From positions 1 through 51,190 of the forward strand of contig JAIBAE010000024.1 of assembly GCA_019695345.1 (NCBI GenBank): DNA of 51,190 bases, read 5' to 3'. Below, piece after piece: positions 43,444 through 51,190 of the stretch (position 1 is the first letter of the stretch; every line of letters begins with the position of its first letter). The notes below the pieces were generated by a model that ran no database searches, was not told the origin of the DNA, and was given only the letters and a program-made list of their open reading frames with translations. This DNA is from Bacteroidota bacterium (GTDB lineage Bacteria; Bacteroidota; Ignavibacteria; Kapaibacteriales; NICIL-2). The translations under genes and the position numbers were made by a program.

Positions 43444-46400
43444 ATGAATCCGAATGATGTTTTTATAGAAGAATTGTACTTTGATTTTTTGAGAGACCCT
43501 TCCTCGGTTTCCCAAGAATGGCAGAATTACTTCAGAACTCAATACACTCGAGAACCTGCAGGACAGTCTGTTTCAACAGCTTCTGTTGCTACAAAAGAAG
43601 TTCCGCAAATTCGTGAAATACAGAATGTTACAATTTCAACAACAGATAACCAAGGTAAGAAAGCTGCCAATACATCTGCTCCTAAATTAGGGGAACTAGA
43701 TGAATTGATACTTTTAAGTGGAGTACCTGAGAAGGTTGCCGTAAATATGATGAACTCATTGCAAGTTCCTACTGCAACCTCCGTTCGTTCTATTCCAGTA
43801 AAAGCTTTAGAGGAAAATAGAAAACTGATTGTAAAATTTCTTACTAAGAACAGAAGAAGCAAGATTAGCTTTACTCACATCGTTGCTTGGGCTATTGTAA
43901 AATCCATCATGAAATATCCACACATGAATGATTCATGTTATGTGGACGCCAACGCCAAAGTGTTTAGAGTTAAGCGTGGTGATATTAATATTGGGTTAGC
44001 GGTTGATGTAACTCGTAAAGATGGATCACGCTCTTTAGTTGTACCATCGATTAAAAGTGCTCAAAAACTAACGTTCGCAGAGTTTATTCTTCAATACGAT
44101 GAGTTAATCAAGAAAGCAAGAAACAATAAGCTTACAATTGATGATTTAACTGGTTCTACATGTTCGTTAACTAATCCGGGTGGTATAGGGACGGTGATGT
44201 CAATGCCCAGATTAATGGAAGGACAAGGACTGATTGTTGCAACGGGAGCGATTGAATATCCTGCTGAATTTCATGCGGTGGTACCTGAAGCATTGGCTAC
44301 CTTGGCAATCAGTAAAGTTATGGGAGTTACAAGTACATATGACCATAGGGTTATACAAGGTGCAGAGAGTGGTGAATTTTTGCAATACATGCACAAGTTA
44401 TTAATAGGTGAAGACCATTTTTATGATCAGATTTTTGCCTCTTTAAATATTCCGTACGAACCAGTTCGCTGGTCAATAGATAAACGCATCAGTCCGTTTG
44501 TTACACAAGAACAAAATGAAGCATTAGAAAAAGAGACTCTTGTAAATCAACTTATTAATGCCTATCGTGTTCGTGGTCACTTAATGGCTAATGTTAATCC
44601 GTTAGGACTTCAAGCATTTTACTATCCTGAGTTACAACCTTCATATTATGGATTTACTATTTGGGATTTAGATAGAGAATTTGATACCGGTGGACTTGGA
44701 GGAGTAAAGCGTGCAACAGTGCGCGATATTATTGATATGCTAAGAGATACGTATTGTAGCGAAATAGGTATTGAGTACATGCACATTCAAGCACCTGAAA
44801 AGAAATTTTGGATTCAACAAAAAGTAGAGGCCACCAAGAACCAGAACACTTTTTCAACTGAAGAAAAGATACATGCCTACACAAAACTTATGCAGGCAGA
44901 ATCATTCGAAAATTACATTAATACCAAATTTATTGGTGCAAAGAGATTTTCATTGGAAGGTAGTGAGGCGATACTACCAATGGTTGAGCTGATACTGAAT
45001 AATTCCAGCACTGAGAAGTTAAAAGGTGTTGTGATTGGTATGGCTCACCGAGGCAGATTAAACATCCTTGCTAACCTAATGGGCAAAAAGCTCGAAAAGA
45101 TTTTTAATGAGTTTGAAGGAATTTTTGCCCCTGATACATTTCAGGGTAGTGGAGATGTTAAGTATCATTTGGGTGCGCAAGCAAATTATAAAAGTGAACA
45201 AGGTGAGGAAATTTCTATCGCATTAGCGCCTAACCCAAGTCACTTGGAAGCGGTGAATCCTGTAGTGGCAGGTATGGCGCGGGGATTATGCGATGAAATT
45301 AACGACCGCACATACACTCAAGTCCTACCAATATTAATACATGGTGATGCTGCTTTTATGGGACAAGGTGTTGTTCCTGAAACTCTGAACTTAGCCAATT
45401 TGAGAGGATATAAAACAGGTGGTTCTATCCATATTATTATTAATAATCAGGTTGGCTTCACTACTAACCCAGAAGATAGCCGCTCAACAACATATTGCAG
45501 TGATATAGCAAAGTTCTTGCAGGTTCCTATTATCCATGTTAATGGCGATTCACCCGAAGCGGTGTTAACAGCAGCGCAGTTAGCATTTGAATATCGTACA
45601 ACATTTAACGAAGATGTTGTTATTGATATGTATAGTTATCGTAAATATGGGCATAATGAGGGCGATGACCCAACGGCAACACAACCATTGTTATACAGGC
45701 GTATTAAACGTCACTTATCTGTCAGGGCATTATACCGCCAACGTTTGATTGATGAGAAGGTTCTGAGTGCTGAACAAGCAGATGCCATTGGTGCTGAGTA
45801 TGCAGCCAAGTTAAACGAGGCATTTGATTCACGTAAAAACACAGAACCACTTTATGCCAGTGTTAAAACTGCTGAACGTTATGATGTTTTTAGCACTATA
45901 TCAACAGCAGTATCAGAAGTAACATTACGAACCATTGCCGATGGAATTACCACTATACCACCTGTATTTCACATTCACTCTAAAGTTGGCGATGAGATTA
46001 ATCGCCGTAAACAACTTATGAATGGTAATGCAGAACAAATTAGTTGGGGATTAGCCGAAGCATTTGCATTTGGTTCGCTGTTGACCGAAGGCAAAGCTGT
46101 TCGTATTACCGGACAAGATACAGGACGTGGTACGTTTAATCACCGTCAAGCAGTGCTTCATGATATAGAAAACGAAGCAGAGTATATACCGTTAAATCAT
46201 ATTTCCGATAAACAACAGTCGTTACATATTTTCAATAGTCCATTATCGGAATATGCTGTTCTTGGTTACGAGTATGGCTATAGTGTAGTACGTACTTCTG
46301 CATTAACGTTATGGGAAGCACAGTTTGGCGACTTCTCCAATGGCGCTCAGATTGTAATGGATCAGTTTATTAGTAGTGCAGAATTAAAATGGGGACAGGT

Positions 46401-47055
46401 TTCTAACCTTACTATGTTACTACCACATGGCTATGATGGGCAAGGACCTGAGCACTCCAGCGCTCGCTTGGAGCGTTACTTACAGCTGTGTGCCGAGAAT
46501 AACATGTTTGTTTGCTCTTTTACAACACCTGCTCAATTGTTCCATGCACTACGCCGGCAAGTACATGCTCACTGGCGCAAACCATTAATTGTCATGACTC
46601 CTAAAGGATATTTGCGTAAAGTATCTTCGCCGTTATCACAATTCACAAGCGGACATTTTGCGGAAGTCTTAAATGATACTGCTGTTCAGGCACTTGATGT
46701 TACTCGTGTGATATTGTGTTCCGGAATGTTTTATTACGAACTTGATGCACAACGCAAAAAGGTATCCGCAGATAATGTAGCAATCGTTCGGGTTGAGCAG
46801 TTGTACCCATTTCCTGAGCAACATCTTGCGGAAGTGCTTGCTCAGTACCCTAACGCAACGGAATTATATTGGGCGCAAGAAGAACCCAAAAACATGGGAG
46901 CGTGGAGTTTTATGATTCAACGTATTCCAGAACTTTTGAAAGGTTCGCAAACACTAAAGTATGTTGGTCGTGCAGAAAGTGCGAGTCCAGCAACCGGTTC
47001 CGGTAAAATTCATGCAACTGAGCAGGCAGCAATTCTTGAACAAGCGTTCGCATAA
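43444..47055 (+). CDS. kgd: Multifunctional 2-oxoglutarate dehydrogenase/decarboxylase, E2-E1 fusion (Kgd type)
   Basis: The product has 1203 aa from the ATG at 43444; the family E1o N-terminal motif NPNDVFIEELYFDFLRDPSS begins there, and the in-frame ATG at 43408 overlaps the -7 element. Residues about 90-330 form an E2 succinyltransferase catalytic domain without any lipoyl domain, with TYDHRVIQGAESGEFL containing catalytic His301. Residues about 350-1203 are the thiamine-diphosphate E1o: MAHRGRLNILANLMGK, GSGDVKYHLGAQ, HGDAAFMGQGVVPETL, NNQVGFTTNPEDSRST and TGRGTFNHRQAVLHD. By family knowledge the fusion works with separate lipoyl-E2 and E3 proteins in the TCA cycle. This layout is best known from Actinobacteria. 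A terminator at 47167 follows. Confidence 0.94.
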   Translation: MNPNDVFIEELYFDFLRDPSSVSQEWQNYFRTQYTREPAGQSVSTASVATKEVPQIREIQNVTISTTDNQGKKAANTSAPKLGELDELILLSGVPEKVAVNMMNSLQVPTATSVRSIPVKALEENRKLIVKFLTKNRRSKISFTHIVAWAIVKSIMKYPHMNDSCYVDANAKVFRVKRGDINIGLAVDVTRKDGSRSLVVPSIKSAQKLTFAEFILQYDELIKKARNNKLTIDDLTGSTCSLTNPGGIGTVMSMPRLMEGQGLIVATGAIEYPAEFHAVVPEALATLAISKVMGVTSTYDHRVIQGAESGEFLQYMHKLLIGEDHFYDQIFASLNIPYEPVRWSIDKRISPFVTQEQNEALEKETLVNQLINAYRVRGHLMANVNPLGLQAFYYPELQPSYYGFTIWDLDREFDTGGLGGVKRATVRDIIDMLRDTYCSEIGIEYMHIQAPEKKFWIQQKVEATKNQNTFSTEEKIHAYTKLMQAESFENYINTKFIGAKRFSLEGSEAILPMVELILNNSSTEKLKGVVIGMAHRGRLNILANLMGKKLEKIFNEFEGIFAPDTFQGSGDVKYHLGAQANYKSEQGEEISIALAPNPSHLEAVNPVVAGMARGLCDEINDRTYTQVLPILIHGDAAFMGQGVVPETLNLANLRGYKTGGSIHIIINNQVGFTTNPEDSRSTTYCSDIAKFLQVPIIHVNGDSPEAVLTAAQLAFEYRTTFNEDVVIDMYSYRKYGHNEGDDPTATQPLLYRRIKRHLSVRALYRQRLIDEKVLSAEQADAIGAEYAAKLNEAFDSRKNTEPLYASVKTAERYDVFSTISTAVSEVTLRTIADGITTIPPVFHIHSKVGDEINRRKQLMNGNAEQISWGLAEAFAFGSLLTEGKAVRITGQDTGRGTFNHRQAVLHDIENEAEYIPLNHISDKQQSLHIFNSPLSEYAVLGYEYGYSVVRTSALTLWEAQFGDFSNGAQIVMDQFISSAELKWGQVSNLTMLLPHGYDGQGPEHSSARLERYLQLCAENNMFVCSFTTPAQLFHALRRQVHAHWRKPLIVMTPKGYLRKVSSPLSQFTSGHFAEVLNDTAVQALDVTRVILCSGMFYYELDAQRKKVSADNVAIVRVEQLYPFPEQHLAEVLAQYPNATELYWAQEEPKNMGAWSFMIQRIPELLKGSQTLKYVGRAESASPATGSGKIHATEQAAILEQAFA

Positions 47056-47085
47056 CCATTGGTGTTTTATCATGTAGTAATATAT

Positions 47086-47160
47086 GGTAACCCACATCTG
47101 CCGAAGCAAACGCGCCTGCGCGGCAACTCGGTCCGCTCCGCACCTTCTGCGTCGCAAGAA
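47086..47160 (-). repeat. Family A repeat, L-like arm after kgd
   Basis: Plus-strand CATCTGCCGAAGCAAACGCG, CTGCGCGGCAACTCGG and TGCGTCGCAAG. It resembles the reverse complement of the R arm at 47218; together they bracket the terminator. Confidence 0.65.
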
Positions 47161-47166
47161 CATTAC

Positions 47167-47200
47167 AATCCTGTTGATGAACTTCAGCAGGATTTTTTTT
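47167..47200 (+). terminator. Intrinsic terminator of kgd, inside the repeat pair
   Basis: AATCCTGTTGA (47167-47177) pairs with TCAGCAGGATT (47184-47194) with one wobble, followed by eight Ts. It lies between the L-like and R arms of a family A repeat. Confidence 0.85.
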
Positions 47201-47217
47201 GCGAATCTGTATCATAA

Positions 47218-47271
47218 GTTCCCGACCGGGTTGCGGCGCAGTATGGGCCGCTTCGGCAGAGGAGGGAACCA
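47218..47271 (+). repeat. Family A repeat, short R arm (copy 4)
   Basis: AAGTTCCCGACC leads into GGGTTGCGGCGCAGTATGG and ends AGAGGAGGGAACC. It lacks the GCGATGCTGTAAC start but shows the cleanest hairpin, with outer GTTCCC/GGGAAC and inner GCGGC with CCGC. Confidence 0.85.
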
Positions 47272-47318
47272 AATAAATTCTTTAACTTGCATCCAAGAAA
47301 ATCAACAATAAACCAACT

Positions 47319-48326
47319 ATGATTGTAGAACAAGACGTTTCCTTAAAGGCGTATAATACGTTTGGCATTGATGCGACGGCAAAGAAGTTGTATCGCGTAC
47401 AAACGATTGAAGATGTGCAAGAAATCTTGCCCGTTTTACAAAACGGTGCATTGGTTTTAGGTGGTGGTAGTAATGTGTTGTTAAGCTCTGATGTTGATGT
47501 GGTAGTGATTAATGAGATAACAGGAAAGCACATAATTGCACAGGATGAACGCAATATTACAATTGAGTTTGGGGCAGGTGAGGTGTGGCACAACTGTGTT
47601 GAGTGGGCTGTTTTGCATAATTATGGTGGTATTGAAAATATGGCGTTAATTCCGGGAACCATCGGTGCTGCACCTATTCAGAACATTGGTGCGTACGGTG
47701 TGGAAGTAGAATCTTGCGTTGTTTCAGTACTGTACATTGATATAACATCAGGAGAGGTAAAAGAACTTGATGCTGCGTCGTGCAAGTTTGGCTACCGCGA
47801 TAGTATTTTTAAACATGAACTGAAACATAGAGTATTTATTACATCGGTTAAGTTGAAACTCTCTAAACAACCCATAGTTTCCACTACCTATAAAGATGTT
47901 GAACAAGAGCTGTTGAAGTCCGGAATTATACACCCAACTATTCACGATGTTTTTACTGCCGTAGTTCAAATCCGTTCACGAAAACTTCCCAATCCAAAAC
48001 AGTTAGGCAATGCCGGCAGCTTCTTTAAAAATCCGGTTATATCGATTGAACATTTTGAAGAATTAGTCGGGAAATATCCCGCGATACCATCATACAATGC
48101 TGGTGATGGATTTAAAAAAGTACCTGCTGCATGGCTAATTGAGCAAGCAGGATTTAAGGGTAAACAAGTGGGGAACACAGGCACACATGTTACTCAACCT
48201 TTGGTTTTAGTTAATTACGGCAATGCAAACGGAAGGGAAATACTTGCATTAGCGAGTGAAATACAATCGGTTGTTTACCGTACTTTTGCAATACAACTTG
48301 AGATGGAAGTTAATATTATACAGTAA
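47319..48326 (+). CDS. murB: UDP-N-acetylenolpyruvoylglucosamine reductase
   Basis: The product has 335 aa, the long (E. coli-like, type I) form. The FAD-binding part shows NTFGIDATAK, LVLGGGSNVLLS and IPGTIGAAPIQNIGAYGVE. The catalytic Ser is in GNAGSFFKNP, and the catalytic Glu lies near the C terminus in LEMEVNII. MurB reduces the enolpyruvyl group to lactyl, forming UDP-MurNAc for peptidoglycan. It is separated from kgd by a terminator and repeat, and is followed by the M61 gene after 22 bases on the same strand. Confidence 0.96.
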   Translation: MIVEQDVSLKAYNTFGIDATAKKLYRVQTIEDVQEILPVLQNGALVLGGGSNVLLSSDVDVVVINEITGKHIIAQDERNITIEFGAGEVWHNCVEWAVLHNYGGIENMALIPGTIGAAPIQNIGAYGVEVESCVVSVLYIDITSGEVKELDAASCKFGYRDSIFKHELKHRVFITSVKLKLSKQPIVSTTYKDVEQELLKSGIIHPTIHDVFTAVVQIRSRKLPNPKQLGNAGSFFKNPVISIEHFEELVGKYPAIPSYNAGDGFKKVPAAWLIEQAGFKGKQVGNTGTHVTQPLVLVNYGNANGREILALASEIQSVVYRTFAIQLEMEVNIIQ

Positions 48327-48348
48327 TTCATTTTAACAAATCACCGTT

Positions 48349-50127
48349 ATGTATTCGATTGAACAAAGAGACGAACAAGTTTTTGGAACAACCTCGCAAA
48401 TAAGATATCATTTACACTTTGAACGTGCCCCACAACATTTACTTGTGGTAGAAATGGAGATAGATACAACTGAACAACAGTTGACTTTAGTGATGCCTTC
48501 GTGGACACCCGGTAGTTATAAAATAAGAGAGTTTGTAGCACATCAGGGAAATCTTCACGTGCAGGACAACCAAGGTAATAACTTACCTTATGAGTGGAAA
48601 ACAAAAAATATCTTATCTATTACCAGTAATGGTAGTGCAACGGTAAAGGTTCGTTATACATATTATGCTAACGAACGAACGGTACGCACAATGCACATTA
48701 ATCGTTGGCGTGCTTTTATTATGCCCGTTAATTGCCTCATGTACGTGGATGGCAGAATGAACGAAGTACATCATGTGTATCTGCATCATAACACGCAAGC
48801 GTGGAAGCAAGTAAGTACAGCACTTTCACCTGTTACGCATGAGTCTAACCCGGTAATAGTTGGTGCATTGAACTATGATGTATTAGCAGACTCACCAATT
48901 GAGATTGGGAATCATCAGGTACAATCGTTTGAAGTTTGCGGTGCAAAGCATGAAGTAGCTTTGGTTGCTCCATTGGAACTTGATATAGATTGGTTAACAC
49001 AACAATGTCAGGTTATAGTAGAAACAGAGGCACAAATTTTTGGTGGAGTTCCGTACGATAGATATGTGTTTATGGTTCAAGTAGGTATGAATGTATATGG
49101 CGGGTTGGAGCATTCACGTTGTTCTGTAAATCTTGTTGATATAGGACAGATGACGGACAAGAGTAAAGCAGGAACACTACTCGCTTTACTTTGCCACGAG
49201 TTCTTCCATACGTGGAATATCAAGCGCATCCGTCCGGTAGAATATGGGCCGTTTGATTACATCAACGAATGTTATTCGCCTATGCTATGGCTTGCAGAGG
49301 GCTTTACATCGTATTACGATGATTTATTAAGTTATCGCTGTGGCTTTATGAGCAGAGATGAATATATTTCCGCGTTGGGAAGTGATCACCTTGCTAAACT
49401 TGAGCGTGTTCCGGGAAGAAAAGCAATGAACACACGCGATGCAAGTTTTCTGGCGTGGGTTAAATTGTATGCGCAGTCACCCGATGGCAACAACCGCCAT
49501 CCATCGTATTACCTGAAGGGTGGCATTATTACATTGATGATTGAGTTATACGTTATAGCAAAATCAAATGGAACAAAACGTTTGGATGATGTAATGCGCG
49601 AGTTGTGGAAGATGTATCTTGAACGTCCTGAGCAAGGTGTAACAGAGCAAGAAGTGTATTCAGCAATTTCAACCTCAACCGGAATAGATTGCGCAGCGCT
49701 CTTATCAGGAATGTTGCATGGTACCGATGATATTGATTACAATAAGTTTTTAGCGCCGTTTGGTTTAGAATGGACTTCAGATATAACCGTAAGCCCAAAA
49801 GTTTTTGCAGGTATGAATACGAAAGATGACGGTGGTAAAGTTGTTATAACCTCAGTAGAGGATGATACGCCTGCTGTTTTGTGCGGACTTTCGATTGATG
49901 ATGAAATCTTAGCGGTTAATGGGTTACGCGTTACTAGTACCGGTGGTCTTGTAGAGTTATTGCAACGTAATGGAACCCTACAACCGGCTCAAATACTTGC
50001 TTCGTGCGATGGTAAAGTGTTTGAAGTTCAGTTAACACCTTCGGCAAAGCAAGAGTATCGCTTGGTTGTGAAAAGCACTATTACAGAAGAACAACGAACG
50101 CTTTTGAACTATTGGTTGGAACGATAA
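48349..50127 (+). CDS. M61-family aminopeptidase with PDZ domain
   Basis: The product has 592 aa without a signal peptide, so it is probably cytoplasmic. The N-terminal beta domain contains MPSWTPGSYKIREF, the M61 hallmark. The zinc site is complete: His283 and His287 in CHEFFHTWNIKRIRP, with Glu317 in WLAEGFTSYYDDLL as third ligand and Glu284 as catalytic base. A PDZ domain covers about 500-560 (DTPAVLCGLSIDDEILAVNG). M61 enzymes are glycyl aminopeptidases; the natural substrate here is unknown. It follows murB by 22 bases and is probably co-transcribed; the terminator at 50308 lies downstream. Confidence 0.92.
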   Translation: MYSIEQRDEQVFGTTSQIRYHLHFERAPQHLLVVEMEIDTTEQQLTLVMPSWTPGSYKIREFVAHQGNLHVQDNQGNNLPYEWKTKNILSITSNGSATVKVRYTYYANERTVRTMHINRWRAFIMPVNCLMYVDGRMNEVHHVYLHHNTQAWKQVSTALSPVTHESNPVIVGALNYDVLADSPIEIGNHQVQSFEVCGAKHEVALVAPLELDIDWLTQQCQVIVETEAQIFGGVPYDRYVFMVQVGMNVYGGLEHSRCSVNLVDIGQMTDKSKAGTLLALLCHEFFHTWNIKRIRPVEYGPFDYINECYSPMLWLAEGFTSYYDDLLSYRCGFMSRDEYISALGSDHLAKLERVPGRKAMNTRDASFLAWVKLYAQSPDGNNRHPSYYLKGGIITLMIELYVIAKSNGTKRLDDVMRELWKMYLERPEQGVTEQEVYSAISTSTGIDCAALLSGMLHGTDDIDYNKFLAPFGLEWTSDITVSPKVFAGMNTKDDGGKVVITSVEDDTPAVLCGLSIDDEILAVNGLRVTSTGGLVELLQRNGTLQPAQILASCDGKVFEVQLTPSAKQEYRLVVKSTITEEQRTLLNYWLER

Positions 50128-50307
50128 TATTTTTGAAGTGAGCGAAAGTGTCACTCACAAATTAACAGGTCTGATTTGCTTCTCAGGTTGTATGTGTATA
50201 AAGTAACCTTCATCGTGAATATGCGATAAACGATTTAGTTTGCATAAGGTTCTGTCAATGTAAACTAAGGTAATGTGGAAAGCTGACAAGAGGAGCAGAA
50301 AACAAAA

Positions 50308-50348
50308 AGGGAAGTCAATACAAGTAACTTGACTTCCCTATATTTTTT
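50308..50348. terminator. Bidirectional intrinsic terminator between convergent genes
   Basis: AGGGAAGTCAA (50308-50318) pairs perfectly with TTGACTTCCCT (50329-50339). A T-run follows on plus (TATTTTTT) and an A-run precedes it (ACAAAAA), so it can stop both strands. The rest of the 225-base gap shows no repeat of either family. Confidence 0.88.
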
Positions 50349-50352
50349 GAGC

Positions 50353-51190
50353 TTAGAATAGATTGATGGTGTCGGCAAATACAATTCTGCGTGTAACTTT
50401 TGTTTTTGTACCACCAGTGACATATGCCTTGAATTCCACACTTCCGGTTGAATCTAAGTCTGCATGGAATTGCTCGTATTCCTTGATAACCAATCTGTAC
50501 TTTGTTGATGATTTATCTTTTGGCAAATTGATAATTCCACCCCAGAAGCCGCCTAAAATATTAGCATTGACGCGGTCGAACGGTGTAACACTCACTTCAG
50601 TCCATCCAAATTCCTGACCAATATTTGGTGTTTGTTCTTCTAAAGAAACTTCGATTTCGCTTCCGATAACTCCTACTACCGAGCTACGATAGCTTACACC
50701 TTCTACAGTTACTTTTACTTGTGTACCCGAAACAGTTGATGCAGAAGTTTTACGCAATGGCATAATCTGCATAAAGTCGTGCTGTGTAACTTTAGACATA
50801 TACACATCTTTATCTGTTGATGAGAGTGAATATGGCTGTATGCGACACAGTGCTAAGCGGATAAATGGGAAATATGATTCGCCATGAGTAATCATGATAT
50901 CAGAATACCAAAGTTTTCGTTCAGGATCGAAGAACACATCATGGAGTACAACATCTGCTTTATAAGCATTTTGAACAGTTGGGTTTGAGTCTAACTCTTG
51001 GAAACGCACATTCTTGATAACGCCATCAACCATAGGTGAATCGGGTAAATCTTTGGACTTAGACATAAAGAATGTTGAGCTAGGGAAAAGCTCGCTTGGC
51101 GTTGGTTTGCTTAACCAAATTGGGTCGTAACCCCACATGGTAACCAATTTAGAAATTGGATGTGCCTTTGGCACAACAGACATAATTACC
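50353..51190 (-). CDS. C-terminal part of a large protein of unknown function, 5' end outside window
   Basis: The frame is open to the right edge; 278 codons are visible. An ATG at 51183 exists, but the sequence right after it (ISKLVTMWGYDPIWLSKPTP) already looks like the inside of a domain and has no signal peptide, so the gene probably begins further right. The most distinctive segment is ERKLWYSDIMITHGES followed by YFPFIRLALCRIQPYSL and MSKVTQHDFMQIMPLRK. I recall a very similar pattern (WYCDI, YFPFVRLALARYQP, LSRVVLADFxQL) at the C terminus of large uncharacterised bacterial proteins, but cannot verify it here. No enzyme motif is visible. A terminator sits at its 3' side. Confidence 0.7.
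   Translation of the reverse strand, partial: VIMSVVPKAHPISKLVTMWGYDPIWLSKPTPSELFPSSTFFMSKSKDLPDSPMVDGVIKNVRFQELDSNPTVQNAYKADVVLHDVFFDPERKLWYSDIMITHGESYFPFIRLALCRIQPYSLSSTDKDVYMSKVTQHDFMQIMPLRKTSASTVSGTQVKVTVEGVSYRSSVVGVIGSEIEVSLEEQTPNIGQEFGWTEVSVTPFDRVNANILGGFWGGIINLPKDKSSTKYRLVIKEYEQFHADLDSTGSVEFKAYVTGGTKTKVTRRIVFADTINLF

Noticed and set aside
6238-47271. CRISPR array
   Set aside because: The repeats are dispersed singly or in inverted pairs, many kilobases apart, not regularly spaced direct repeats.
50144-50163. Hairpin AGTGA/TCACT after the M61 gene
   Set aside because: Only 5 base pairs and no T-tract; the strong terminator at 50308 is the better candidate.

Overview
The window comes from a low-GC Gram-negative bacterium of the Bacteroidota/FCB group. 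I infer an Ignavibacteria- or Kapabacteria-like lineage rather than a classical Bacteroidia. Evidence seen directly: five proteins end in Por/type IX secretion (T9SS) sorting domains, several genes are preceded by the Bacteroidota-type -7 element TAnnTTTG, queuine tRNA-ribosyltransferase and UvrA carry the altered zinc sites I remember from Bacteroidota, and outer-membrane, OmpA-type and flagellar-stator genes are present. The exact lineage is not proven by the window.

Layout. 1-6.2 kb: two secreted T9SS cargo genes in tandem, the second encoding 1786 aa. 6.3-9.9 kb (minus): a PorV/FadL-like barrel protein and a large lipoprotein. 10.2-14.9 kb (minus): an operon of TPR lipoprotein, motA, motB and a response regulator with a degenerate HD-GYP domain. 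14.9-17.8 kb: rpmB (minus) diverging from comEC-pgeF. 17.9-20.1 kb (minus): a CHASE-PAS sensor with a degenerate kinase module. 20.3-25.9 kb: housekeeping genes on plus (nnrDE, vanZ-like, tgt, yajC, ribBA, greA). 26-31 kb: divergent T9SS cargo genes, a subtilase and a BNR/FN3 protein. 31.1-34.7 kb (minus): an NAD-dependent epimerase and a penicillin-acylase-family hydrolase. 34.9-38.1 kb: uvrA and a 79-aa membrane ORF. 38.1-39.3 kb (minus): an ATP-grasp-like protein. 39.5-41.1 kb: a four-FN3 T9SS cargo. 41.3-43.3 kb (minus): a double OmpA-domain protein. 43.4-50.1 kb: a Kgd-type E2-E1 2-oxoglutarate enzyme, murB and an M61 aminopeptidase with a PDZ domain. The right edge holds the 3' part of an unrecognised large gene.

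The most unusual content is between the genes. One family of GC-rich, hairpin-forming repeats, built from related L and R arms that often pair as inverted repeats, occupies five of the seven convergent intergenic gaps plus several others. A second, unrelated family of about 66 bp has four clear copies and one possible partial copy. Both are confined to intergenic DNA as far as I can see. Six strong intrinsic terminators were found. No tRNA, rRNA, CRISPR array, insertion sequence or prophage was seen, and no gene-free stretch exceeds 300 bases.
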